Shown here piece by piece: positions 47,114-57,481 of a stretch of 64,000 nucleotides of DNA. Both the position numbers and the translations under genes were made by a program. Source of the DNA: Helicocarpus griseus UAMH5409 (Eukaryota > Ascomycota > Eurotiomycetes > Onygenales > Ajellomycetaceae); contig PDNB01000055.1 in NCBI GenBank assembly GCA_002573585.1, positions 1 to 64,000 of the forward strand. The letters are read 5' to 3'. Numbering within the stretch: position 1 is the first letter of the stretch; every line of letters starts with the position of its first letter. The notes below the pieces were generated by a model. The model did no database searches and was not told the origin of the DNA. It worked only from the letters and a program-made list of their open reading frames with translations.

Positions 47114-47882
47114 GGCCTTTGATTGTGTGTTACTCCCTCGTGTTGATGATGTTCTGGAAGGAGGTTTCTCAGGTCTCGTTCTGTCCTTGCTGGCGGTGCG
47201 GTGACATCGCGTGGCTTATATATATATACCCAGCCAGGATCATAGGATCAACGGCCATGGCCGCAGCCGTTTGGACGTTTGTACGAAATGATCGTCGCTG
47301 CGGGAGACAGCTTAAACTTATGAGTTTGTCTAGAAAATGGCACGTTGCAGTGCAGTGGCCCCAGTGGGATCATACTCTGCCACTTTGAAACGGCGCCAGG
47401 AACACGAAGCTGCAGCCAAAATTATCATTGGCGCGGGCTGCCATTGGGTCAGGACCCCGCCTTATGATCGTATCAAGCGGGCTTGTGCCCGAGGCCCTTG
47501 ATGAGCCTTGCGAGCTGCCGAGCCCGTTGCGCCTACATAGGAGTCTGCCGAAACCAGGGATGAAGCAGCCCGTGGTGCCATTTTGGCGGAGTTGGGATGT
47601 TTTGACAGGAGGAAGTCGGAGATGAGGGGATGGAGTCGTGTATGCGCAGTACATTTCAGTAATAATACAGCATAATACATCAAATATGACGCAGATAATG
47701 AATATACTTGTTGTATTTACATATACAATACAAGTATACCTGTCTTATCAGCAAAATGGGCATACAATACGAGGTGTAAATTACAGGCTTGGCATCAACG
47801 TCGCCGTCATCAGCATCAACAAACATCATCATCAGTACCATTGACATATCAAGAACACCGCCGTGTGCGATACTCTGTCGCC
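47114..47882. promoter_or_regulatory. Divergent region, secreted propeller / CENP-O
   Basis: A TATATATATATA run (47218-47229) sits about 105 bp upstream of the secreted gene and probably holds its TATA box. Further right, AT-rich DNA precedes the CENP-O start. Frames of 65-94 codons show no family. Confidence 0.5.
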
Positions 47883-48879
47883 ATGTCTGCGGATGCACAG
47901 ACATCTCCTGCAGACGATGCCCTTAGTAGACTCGACAACGAAATCGCCGCAATCCGTGCTGAAAGTTAGTCTTCTGCTTCCCCCAGTACGGCGCATAGCC
48001 TATTATACTGACGCATTTGCAGTCCATAACCTTACCAACCGCAGAAAGTTTCTTTCCTCAAGCCTTCTGTCTACAAATATCATACAAGAAACGTTGCGCC
48101 AGCATGTCCCATCCGGACTGGAGGGGGATATCGACCCTGTCATCTTGAACAGCGGAAAGCACGCCCAGACCAACCACCATCGCATCGCATTCTCCACCAC
48201 CTCCTTTCCCTTCAAAGACCCTTCGCCTCATACCAAGTCACCAAACCTACTAGGCATTCGAATTGACATCTGCACTCGTCGCGGTTCTTTCGCTAAACCT
48301 TATTATCTGTTGTTGAAACGCGTTGGGCCAGAACAGAAACTTCTCCAAGTTCATCGCCATACTATACCTATATTCATCCCATTGAAACAATTGGAGCAAC
48401 GATACCTCGCCGTACCGCGTGAGGAAAATGGAATAGACCCTGCGACTGCGAAGCCATGGAAAACGCCAAAGCAGGACTTGCGCAAGCTTGTGCGGGAACT
48501 GAGACGGGAATTGGTCGCATGGCATTTGCGCCGTGATGCGCTTGGATGGCTACAAGAGGAACTCGGGGTCTCGGAGAATAAGGATGAAGCAGACGGGACA
48601 CAATTTTTAAGTTACAATCTTTCTGGCGACGAAGCCCCAAGAAATGACCTGGGAATCATATCTGTTACTGCAACCGCCTTGGAGACAAGATATATCCGCT
48701 TCGAATGGCGGGACGGACGCGTCGGCCGGATAAAACTTTCCAATCGAGGACTTATTGAAAGGGCCATTATTATTGCTGAGGAAGGAAGAGACAAAATAAC
48801 AGAGAATCTGCTGATTAGCGGAGATGGAAGGATTGAAGGTGCTATCGAGAGATTGCGGGGCGCCGCGGAACCAGGCTGA
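47883..48879 (+). CDS. Kinetochore protein CENP-O (Mcm21/Mal2 family)
   Basis: A component of the inner-kinetochore COMA/CCAN complex. Exons 47883-47964 and 48023-48879 join across a 58-nt intron (GTTAGT to TTGCAG) to give 312 residues. The first exon encodes a short coiled coil (DDALSRLDNEIAAIRAE) that continues into exon 2 (IHNLTNRRKFLSSSLLS). The later segments match the CENP-O core: HHRIAFSTTSFPFKD, NLLGIRIDICTRRGSFAKPY, HTIPIFIPLKQLEQRYL, and the C-terminal ISVTATALETRYIRFEWRDG. The middle RELVAWHLRRDALGWLQEEL helix is also typical. Product length fits. It is divergent from the secreted propeller gene. Confidence 0.9.
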
Positions 48880-49734
48880 AATAACTAACTTATCGTGGAT
48901 GATACTCTGGAGCTGGGAACCCAGCGTTATCTTCTACCTGAATATCTCCAGTTTACTGAGCCATATCCTTTTTAGGATCAGTGTCGCCGGTGGATGAATA
49001 CTGATTGGTCCCATTGCTTCCATCAATATTCATTCCGGGTTTGCATCCCGTCTATTTGGGCTGTTACCCAACTACCTTCCATGCGTGGCTACAGGTATTT
49101 ACCATGGCGCACACGTCCAATGGTAGTGGTTATTCTCCATCAGTGGGTGTAAACTCCTGCCATCCACACGGTTTGAGCGAGCGTCTTGGTGGCTTCCGCT
49201 TCTTCCACGCTCTTGCTCTTGGTCTTGATTATCCAGCCATGATTTATTCACTACAAGACTAACAACCTCAACTGTCTTGTTGTAATGCCGGCTTGAAGTT
49301 CGCCACGTTGGCTATGTTCCCGCGGGTACTCATCGGATGTCCGACGCATCAACAGAGAGGAGCTCTCAAACTACCGTATGGTGATTTGCGCTGATATTAC
49401 AATTACTATGCGAGACAAACCGGAAGTTTGCTTGCCGGGATCACCTTTTTACATGTGATTTACTTTATACATGAGGGCGTCTGGGTGTTGAATTGAGTTG
49501 GACGGGAAAGCTTATTTAGAAGCGGGGAAGTGGGCGGATTCCGGACCTTGCGGAAATCCACGCCAGATTTGATTGTTGATATGTATCTATAAACGGCTTT
49601 TTCGGTATTGTTGACCCTGTGATCATGCACAACTGGTCAGCTTTAGCCAAATCGATGACGGACTCCCAAAAGTGTAAAATACATCCTGAGCTACACTTCG
49701 TCCCGGATATATATTGAAGATACTTCCTCTCGTG
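48880..49734. other. Intergenic region
   Basis: About 850 bp with no supported gene. A TATATAT run at 49710 lies just before the next predicted start. Confidence 0.5.
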
Positions 49735-50278
49735 ATGAGAACTTATGTCAACTGCCTTTTACCCCCTTCATCACTTTGTCTCATCTTCACCCGGAAGCTT
49801 TACACGGTGCACAAGGGAAGAATGGGCGTGATAGAAGAGAAAGAATTGTATCGAGATGCTCAAAAAGGGTGCTGGGTCACAGCCAAGTGGCATAAATTTG
49901 TCAACCGCTTTAGGAAACAACACTGGCAGCGTGTGAATCTAGGAAGGTATGAAATAAAAGGATGGAATTGGAAGACGGAATGAATGGATTTCAACCTACT
50001 TTGATACACAACTTCGTTTATACCTTATTTCCATACCTTCTCGTACCTTTCTGTGTGCATGTTCGAGCGGGATATGTATGCTAACAGTGCATCCTATTTA
50101 GGAGCGACCTATTTGACACGCTTCTGCTCGGGACTAAGCTCTATGCTGCTCATCATCAGACTGGAATGGTATGTAATCAAGCAAATCAAAGACCACATAG
50201 CAATAACAGGAAAATAATTTAAGAGCCAATTCTTCCCTCGATTAGTTGCCCCTAAAAAGAGACCCCCCCCCCCCCCCT

Positions 50279-50311
<33 letters not shown>

Positions 50312-50773
50312 CTTTTCCTCTCGGTATAACCGCCCAACACCTACTTACTCTCTCAATAGACCAAGAGGGAGCATCCCGTGAAGTTCCACGTCCGCCCCAG
50401 CAAAGGCGCACGAGAAACCTTCTACTTCGAGGTCCACCCAGTGCCTAATGCATCATCGCCACCCCAGGACATCATCAAAAGGGAAGAGCCTAGGGGGACG
50501 GCTCACTTCTTCGACGACATGGAGGATCCCGAGGGAGTCAACTTCCTAACTCCATACGAGGCGGACATTTATACCTCGCAGATAGACTTTGAAAGCCTAC
50601 CGAAACTGACCATGTATGGCTCTGATGGACGTCCGTTGCCAACGAGGGGCGGGGGCTGGGCGTGTACATGCTGGCTGCGGGAAAACCGCCAGAAGAAGTG
50701 CACGGGGATTCAGTTCACGTTTAGGGGGGAGGAGCCTATGATGAACTCTGACTATGGGATTTGCTATTTTTAG
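49735..50773 (+). CDS. Three-exon gene of unknown function, 230 residues
   Basis: I assembled this from exons 49735-49946, 50102-50168 and 50360-50773; all three frames join exactly (phases 2 and 0). The first intron has a GTATGA donor and a TGCTAAC branch 17 nt before its ATTTAG acceptor; the second has GTATGT and CAATAG. The spliced product runs through KWHKFVNRFRKQHWQRVNLG, RSDLFDTLLLGTKLYAAHHQ and EHPVKFHVRPSKGARETFYF, which reads as continuous protein. No signal peptide; the first 25 residues are mildly hydrophobic. The C-terminal third has WACTCWLRENRQKKCTG. I recognise no family. The start is uncertain: an upstream in-frame region ends with TTG, and another 5' exon is possible. Confidence 0.62.
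50263..50311. repeat. C15-TCC-T31 homopolymer tract inside an intron
   Basis: A run of 15 C (50263-50277) followed by TCC and 31 T (50281-50311), in the second intron of the three-exon gene. The T run lies about 45 nt upstream of the acceptor, so it may act as an extended polypyrimidine tract. Length is likely to vary or be mis-assembled. Confidence 0.9.
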
Positions 50774-51439
50774 GGGATGTATGTGTCGTCTGATTTCTCT
50801 CGGGGCTAGGGCTGGTATCCCTGTGAGGTGTTTTCTTCTTGGGATCCGCGTATGGTATTGCACTGGCTGATGGATTCTTTTTTTTGGCTACTTGGCTACG
50901 GCGTTATCAAGTGGTGTGTTCACGGTGTAGCCTAACTGAGACCATTTCCGCTGACTAGTCCAATCAACTCGTTGGAGATTTGAATTGTAAGGATCTATAA
51001 AATCGAAAACTGAATTTATAGTAAGCGTGCTGGTCTTGCTCAAAGAGATAACATCCTATTATCTGTGATGACGGTATCTCAGGCTTTTTTTTTTTTTAAG
51101 CGGAAGTAGCTTCTTTCAAATGCCGAGTGGATGTAGATATCCCATTATGCGAAGCTAGACACCTTTACGGTTCCTTAAAGACATTGAAGTTCCTTATAGA
51201 TGTTGGAGTGTGGACTCGAAATCTCGATTATTGCTCCATCAACATGAAGAAAGGAGCGAAGTAATAAAACATGAAAAGAAAAAAAAGCAAGACAAAGAGA
51301 AACAAACAAACTGAACCCACACAATCCGACTGAGTCAAAATGAAAGACGAAAATGTTGATAGAATGATGGAAAAGGAGCCAAATGCCCAACCCTCTAGTT
51401 ACCAAAAACATGACCGTATCCAGCCCCAACCTCTCACGT
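50774..51439. other. Intergenic region
   Basis: 3' flank of the three-exon gene and downstream DNA of the decayed secreted gene. A T11 run lies near 51088-51098. No gene supported. Confidence 0.5.
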
Positions 51440-51759
51440 CTAAAAGGTCTTCTCCAACCAATCCTCAAAATTATCCCACCAATCGCAAAAGGCGACGCAT
51501 GCTGCTTGGACGCCCGTGGACCCAAGGCCCTTGGCAAAGGCATTGCAAGGCATCTTAACCTTTTGATTGGCACTTTACCACAGAAGGCTTTCATCCCGTC
51601 AGCGTCCATGTCGCAGGCGGCTTTGCATTCCAGGAAGTTGAGGTCGCGAGCAGCTAGTTGAGTATCATCTGGCTCTGCTGCGGGAGCTGGAGCAGCAGAT
51701 ACAGAGGTTGTGGCGGCGGAGATAGCAAAGACGGCGGTGGTGAACTTCTTGATGGCAAT
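51440..51759 (-). pseudogene. Decayed small secreted cysteine-rich protein gene
   Basis: On the minus strand a signal-peptide-like segment (KKFTTAVFAISAATTSVSAA) leads into a Cys-bearing part (NFLECKAACDMDADGMKAFC). Where the start should be there is ATT (51757-51759), and the frame upstream reaches TAA at 51796-51798 without an ATG. After about residue 70 the frame runs on without Cys spacing, while a second frame continues with clear family character (CNAFAKGLGSTG, AACVAFCDWWDNFEDW) and stops at TAG 51440-51442. The switch falls near 51561-51568, and the only GT-AG pair that would fix the phase gives a 44-nt intron with a poor donor. Lost start plus frameshift point to decay. The Cys pattern fits small secreted proteins widespread in Eurotiomycetes. 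Confidence 0.65.
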
Positions 51760-54074
51760 TTTGTTTTTGGTTTGTTTTTGGAAGATCAGGTTAGTTTAGG
51801 AGCGACGAAGGGGTTGTGTTTGGGGATGATATACGTTGAAGGACATACAGAAATTGAGGAAGCTCTTCAACAATAGTCGAGGAGATTTGAAGTATTCTGT
51901 CTTCAACATATCTTCGTCTTTTGAGAGGAGGAGTAGATAGTAGTCAATTTGATTGATGTTGTTTGATGATTTTCGAGTCATTGAAGCCGGAATCGAGGCC
52001 ATATTTATATTTCGAATTCGATCCCTTCATTTACAATGCTTCCCAGCCAAACCTCACAATTCGCCCGCCTCCTGAGATTCAGAGCCCGCCTGTTTGACCT
52101 GCATCGCCATTTCATGACGATGGGAGTGATGCTATTCTTAGAGCTCTTCTTCCTTCGAGGAAGTAAACATAGAGGCAAAGTGAAATTCAACCAAAAACGT
52201 TTCGGCAGACTGAACACTTAGTTGAAGGAGGAGGAGAACCTCAGGTGCAGCCTTGTTTATGTAGTTAAGCCTCAACAATCCCTGGACACTACCAAGTGGC
52301 TCAGGCCTGTCATGTACATGTACATGGTCTCCCAAATTTAAGTGTGCGACGCATAATGCTGGCTGCTAAAATGAATTAGCGCGCACATCACCCATATATC
52401 CCCGGATTGGAGATGCATTGGCGCTGCCAACCAGAGTGCGGTTGCTCGTATTTTGACCGCGCGTGTGGCAAACACATCAAAATGGCAGTTTGATTCTTGA
52501 GGGAAAAAACGATATTGTTCGCGAGAGCATCTATGGGACTTGAATCTAAGGTGTGCTTAGGGTATTTTTCGAGGAAGCGACGCTTGGTATTAATCCACAC
52601 CACCGATTTGGATTGACAAGGATAGTAAATATAAGAGTACAAATGAAAAATTAATCTTGACTCGGTGTCAGCCGCAAGATCCTTCTTACCAATTAGAAAT
52701 ATATACGTATATTCTGTCGCAGGATCTTCGGAATCATGGAAAAAGCCCTCTTCCCTGTACAAAATCAGCGGGGTGCTGCTGATGTGGTGAGAAGAACTCG
52801 AGGTTTTCACTGGGGATTGAGAATAATGGGGTAAATCATGTGTAAATGGCAGTGACGCGAACGACTAGTGTGAATATTTGTGTTGGCCTTCTGTTCAAGA
52901 AGTTTCAATGAAAAATGAGGTGGTGCTGTGTCAATAGTATCTGACACGCTTATGAAACATATTGTGAATACGAGAGAGAAGGTCGGACCCGAACAGGAAG
53001 CAACACTAGAAAGATCTAATGCGCCCAGTAGTGCTGTCGGAGCGATATTATGGATTTTATCCATGCCCTTACATGTAACAATCACCAAGTACGGAGTAGT
53101 AAAGAACGATTTGGGCGCCACGTTTTCGTTTTCCAGCAGGTTGTTGCAGTGCCAAGGCGAAAAGGAATACGTATGCACGAAGTAACACCTTTAATTTCTA
53201 CTATTCTTTATGCGGTGTTATTTGCGTGTTGTTCAAGAAAGAACCGAGCTGGAGGAGACAGACAGCAGGACGGATAATTGTCTTGTAAATGCCTCTTCTA
53301 CATGTACTTCGCAATTACTGCCTCGTCAGTCTATTCATCAAATAAGACAATAGCAGCAAAATGATGTTCCTCAGAGGTGGTTGCACAGCAGCATGGCCTG
53401 TGATGTTCTGGTTTCCCGTGCGCTAGTGGGACTGTGAATTTAAGCTTAAATCACTAGCTCGCAGCCACCGTTTTAGCCGCCGAAACTCTATTTCTGTTTA
53501 TTCTAGTATCTTGACTGCTTGAAGAATTGCTCTTAACCACTGCTAAAAGCAGGCTCGATAATCTTCATAATATTGTGTCTGTAGTGTTGTTACTTGAAAA
53601 TCATTCATACAGCACAGGATATAGCGTAGAAGCTTTTCTTTATTGAAGATGTAAAACAATACCTCTGTTTGTTCGCCATCAACACAATGGATAGTGACAT
53701 GACTTTGTTTCAGATTATTTTTAGTATGTAATCAATATAAATACAAAGTGACTGCGTAGTTCTTTAATACTGCGCTGAATCAATAGAACTGGTAAGCTGA
53801 ATAGAATATCAGTGCATCTATCACTGCTGTTTCGCTCAGGGGTTCGATTCATCTGTAGTACTATGGCTAGGAGTCCTTCACTGAAGATTAGCCCGAGGAG
53901 CACGTAGGATTTTAATATATCTATTACTGTCCATCTGCTCTCTCTTTCTTTCTCTCTCCTCCTCCTTTTTCCTTCCTCAGCGCTGCTCACCAAGATATAA
54001 CCAATCCCCTCACTATCTCCTCCCATTTACCACCACCACCAACAGACTCCCTGGAGGAGTCACTTTTTTTCAAA
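51760..54074. other. Long intergenic region without a supported gene
   Basis: About 2.3 kb, fairly AT-rich in parts. Frames of 85-140 codons occur, for example on the minus strand 52388-52810 and 52807-53178, but lack an ATG, splice context or family resemblance. From 53938 to 53972 a TCTCTCTTTCTTTCTC-type pyrimidine run precedes the small coiled-coil gene. Confidence 0.5.
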
Positions 54075-54837
54075 ATGGAACAAATCCGCGAGGTGACCAC
54101 CCTGGAAACCCCAATAAATCCCAACCTCTCACGAGAGCTACAGCTTCTCGCAGCCACGCCTCGCTGGCAGAGGCCGGACTCTGCGACAATTTCCGCCCTG
54201 TTGAACGGGGCGGTCGCCCACAAGGACGTCGAGCTCCTTGCGGACGCCGTGCAAGTCCTGGCTGACAAGTGGGATGGGGCAGTGGACTTTTGGGAATTTG
54301 ATAGTGAGTTCTTTTTGACCTTTCTTTTTTGCTCTCTGCAAAGCCCCTGAGATGAAGAAAAGGGCGTTTTCGTCTTGTGTGTTTTTGTCTCCCAGTACTG
54401 GAGAGAATATTATGGCTAATGTGATATCAATCTCTAAAAGTGAAATCCTATAAAGACCGCTGTATCCAGCTGCAACAGCGGCTAAATATTTCCAGGGTGG
54501 AGGTGAGGGAGGAGAAGGCGCTGGTCGCCAGGTTGACGGCAGAGAACGAGGCTCTGCGTCGGCTGGGTAGGTTATTTCTCGCTTCCCCATCTTCTATGTC
54601 CTCTTTTTTTGAAGGATTTTGTTTGATCAAAAGCCTTAATCCGTCCGCAAACTCATTTTTTTCCCCAATCCCCGTACTTCCCATTTAGAATATCAAGAAA
54701 ATCCAAGTACTAACACTCTCCTGACTTTAGTTCCGGCGCGGCCTCGTAGGCGGGTGGCCCCGCGAGACCTTGCCGCTCCGCGGGCGGACGGCAGGCCTCG
54801 TCGGAGGTGCACGGTAGGCAGGACCTACCGTGTGTAG
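54075..54837 (+). CDS. Small coiled-coil protein, three exons
   Basis: Exons 54075-54303, 54441-54566 and 54731-54837 give 153 residues. The start ATG sits in CAAAATGG. Exon 1 encodes ETPINPNLSRELQLLAATPR and ATISALLNGAVAHKDVELLA, probably helical. The joint recreates FDMKSYKDRC, and exon 2 is a clear amphipathic coiled coil (CIQLQQRLNISRVEVREEKA, LVARLTAENEALRRL). Exon 3 is Arg/Pro-rich (VPARPRRRVAPRDL) and stops at TAG 54835-54837. Donors are GTGAGT and GTAGGT; acceptors TAAAAG and CTTTAG. The introns (137 and 164 nt) are long for this window. No family recognised; the coiled coil suggests self-association. The exon structure is inferred. Confidence 0.55.
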
Positions 54838-55909
54838 GGGGTGAGGGGGATGGGCGGGTGAATGGGGGGTTTGACGGGGCTGGTTTTGGGTTGAGGAGGG
54901 GGGAGGAGGCAGAGGAAGGAGAGGATGGAGTGAGAGAGAGGAAGATGAGGAAGATGAGGAAGATGATTCTTTTTTGGTTTATGATACCCCTATAGCGACG
55001 AATTGCCCGAGCTGAATCCCTCCGCGGCACATGTTCGATTCCACGCCTTTTTCTGTTGTCGCCATCCTTGTTGCCGTCGTCGATACCATCAAATCGGCCA
55101 TCGTCGCTACCACCATCGCTACCACCCTCGCTACCACCATCGCTACCACCATCGCCATCACCATCACCATCGCCATCGCTATCATCATAGTCATCGCTAC
55201 AATCATCAATACCATCTCGCTACCGTCGTTGTTGCCGCCCTCGTCGTCGTCGTCGCCGTCACCGCGTGGACAATTGTTGTTGCCAGAAAGCGCCGGTCGA
55301 GAACAAACTCAAACGCCGCAAATTTCACCTAAAACCACATCTTTTGCCAGCCGGGTTTGCATATAAAGTCTTGGGGCTCCTTGTCTGCTATTCGACGGAC
55401 TCATATGGAGGATGCCAGCAAATTTGAAACACGAATCTATTCTTTTCCCACGCTATCTCTATTCTATATAGAAATATTGGCGTAGGTAGTGCATAGGATA
55501 TACCTGAAGCATATAGAGACTAATGAAAGTATTGACAAAAAAAGGGAAAAATTCTCAATGCAGATGCTTTCAACAAAAACAACAAAAATGAAAAACAACA
55601 AAAATGAACTAAATAATATGAATCCACGTAAATGCAAGGGGTATCGATCTAACATTATATCATTAAATTGGGAGGTGAGAAAGGGAAGGGCTTTGATGAG
55701 TTGGTGTGATGTGTTGGTTTGATGGGGATATGTAAGAAGAGGAGCGGCTTATGTGCGGGCAAATATGGACAGGGCAGGGTATTGTTATGTAGCAGATGAA
55801 AGTATGTATAGTCGAGTTCCGGGGAGATTGGCAAGAACTGTAGGTTATGATGGTGTGGAGGATTGTGTGGAAGAAAGGTAGAGCGGCTACCGAACAGGGT
55901 TGAATGTAA
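54838..55909. other. Intergenic region with a low-complexity triplet-rich tract
   Basis: Purine-rich from 54838 to 54970, then the CTACCACCATCG-type repeat noted separately, then AT-rich DNA. Two overlapping + frames across the repeat translate to Thr/Ile/Ala runs and His/Arg/Tyr runs respectively, which argues that neither is a real protein. Confidence 0.55.
55068..55260. repeat. Degenerate minisatellite, CTACCACCATCG-like units
   Basis: Units of 12 nt (GCTACCACCATC and near copies) repeat from about 55105 to 55155, grading into CATCAC/CATCGC hexamers and GTCGTCGTCGTCGCC further right. Period 3 throughout. Confidence 0.75.
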
Positions 55910-57481
55910 TCAATTACCGCTCCACCCTTCCTCTAAAAAGGAAATCAAAGGAAGTGGAGCATAACAGATACCTGTGCTGAATTCCAATCGCCTTCTAGTG
56001 ATAGCTTCTTCAAGCAACCATTTCGCTCTCAAATGCTGTTCTCGGTCGAGAAACCACATGTTTACAACTGTGGTTTCGTCTTCACAACGGTCGACAAGCT
56101 CCTGGAACGCCCTTTTGTGTTCTTCAGCCACTTGACTGACCTTCCTTTCCTGCTTAGACATTGTTTCTAAGTATTTCCGTTCCTGCGTATCGCGAAGCAC
56201 CTTGATCTTGGACATGTGGAGGGTATCTATTCGATCGCGTTCACGATATTTTTGGAGTAGATGGTCTTTGTCTTTCTGAGTAACTTGGCGTTGATGTTGG
56301 ATTTGAGGAGAGTCTTGAACACCGTCATTAAGACTTTGGGGTCGAGAAGATGAGGCAGAGATACTGAGATACCCTTCCATGTGATGGATACGGATCTCCA
56401 GGGTCTGTTTTTCTCGTTTTAGCTCCTCAACAAGGTCGAGCTCCGCATTGAGTTGGAATTCTTCGAGGCGATTTGCCTCTTGCGTATGCTGCAAACGTAG
56501 AGTTAATATTCGGCGCAAAGGGTGCTGAAAAGTGCGGTAATGACTAACCTGGTCGACCAAGTCTTGTTCTATTTTCTGATGCTGGTTTCTCTTTTGGGCC
56601 TTCGCCTCTTCGTATCTAATATATAGCAATTCTAATGTCTCCGCTTTGAATTCTAAATATCTATCTCGCTGATCCTCCTGAACGATGCGCAACTCTTGTA
56701 GTTCAGCGCAATTGAGACTTTGCTCTATGGCGCCCGCATCTTTCGTCGTTTGATTGATATCAGGCAGCGGGGTCAAGTTTCCCGATTTGGACTGTGAATT
56801 TTGGCGTCGCATATTCTCGGCACCTGGGGTTACGGACCTGGATTCGGAACAAACGGGAGAAATAGGCGTTTGGGCAGCGGTACCCGAGCGTCTTCGAAAA
56901 TTGGGAAACTTGCCAAATGAGAGCTTGAAATGACTGAACCGTGCCCTTCTTTCGCGATTACCTGACCAAGTTCGAGAAGATGACAAACTTGGGCGGTAAA
57001 AATATTGAGAGTGCCGTGGCTGTGACGATGTTATTGACGCATTGTAAGGACCTTCACTGGAGCCGTGGGAGGTCGGGCGCGTGGATAGGGAGGCTGCAGA
57101 GTGCATACTGCTGGCGATTTCATTGCTTGAAGATACGGTTGGCGGGGATGAGATGTTGTTTGGATTCGGGTAATGCGGACCCTGGGAGGAAGTGGGAAGG
57201 GTATCAAAGTCAAAGCGGGAAGACGAAGGGGTGGGAAAGCTGTCCGTATATCGAGCAATGGTGAACTGCGGATGTATGGCATCAAACGACTCCAAACCCA
57301 ACTCCCGGGCTACGGCGATGAGCCCTTTCTCCACCTCTTCCTCTGTTTGGTCAAACGGAATTCGTAAAACAGCCTCATGGTATTGGCGCTCATCGATAGG
57401 AGAGAAATTAGGATGGTAAACGGCCTCTTTTGAATGAGGTCGCGTTGGCCTGTCGGGCGCCATGGCCGTGGATGTTGCCAT
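55910..57481 (-). CDS. Coiled-coil protein of unknown function
   Basis: Exons 57481-56549 and 56488-55910 give 503 residues. The region between them stays open in frame, but it starts GTTAGT after CAG, has TTAACTC as a possible branch, ends TTTGCAG and is exactly 60 nt, so I treat it as an in-frame intron; retaining it would add 20 residues to the coiled coil. Residues 1-240 are largely disordered and Ser-rich after a short ordered stretch (LRIPFDQTEEEVEKGLIAVA). From about 255 to the end there are long helices (LRIVQEDQRDRYLEFKAETL; LNAELDLVEELKREKQTLEI). The end (FSTGICYAPLPLISF) looks like a conserved tail. I took the ATG at 57481; 57463 is an alternative. Function unknown. Confidence 0.82.
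   Translation of the reverse strand: MATSTAMAPDRPTRPHSKEAVYHPNFSPIDERQYHEAVLRIPFDQTEEEVEKGLIAVARELGLESFDAIHPQFTIARYTDSFPTPSSSRFDFDTLPTSSQGPHYPNPNNISSPPTVSSSNEIASSMHSAASLSTRPTSHGSSEGPYNASITSSQPRHSQYFYRPSLSSSRTWSGNRERRARFSHFKLSFGKFPNFRRRSGTAAQTPISPVCSESRSVTPGAENMRRQNSQSKSGNLTPLPDINQTTKDAGAIEQSLNCAELQELRIVQEDQRDRYLEFKAETLELLYIRYEEAKAQKRNQHQKIEQDLVDQVSHYRTFQHPLRRILTLRLQHTQEANRLEEFQLNAELDLVEELKREKQTLEIRIHHMEGYLSISASSSRPQSLNDGVQDSPQIQHQRQVTQKDKDHLLQKYRERDRIDTLHMSKIKVLRDTQERKYLETMSKQERKVSQVAEEHKRAFQELVDRCEDETTVVNMWFLDREQHLRAKWLLEEAITRRRLEFSTGICYAPLPLISFLEEGWSGN

Noticed and set aside
52388..52810. 140-codon minus-strand frame in the long empty interval
   Set aside because: Opens with GTG, has no ATG close by, no homologue that I recognise, and no convincing exon partner.
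52807..53178. 123-codon minus-strand frame
   Set aside because: No family features, adjacent frames offer equal length, and flanking splice signals are weak.
53836..53860. GGGGTTCGATTC, resembling a tRNA T-loop/B box
   Set aside because: The flanks do not form a T stem and no acceptor or anticodon stem could be built around it.
55031..55366. 111-codon + frame, hydrophobic Thr/Ile/Ala-rich
   Set aside because: It is the translation of a triplet-periodic repeat; an overlapping frame is equally long with quite different composition.
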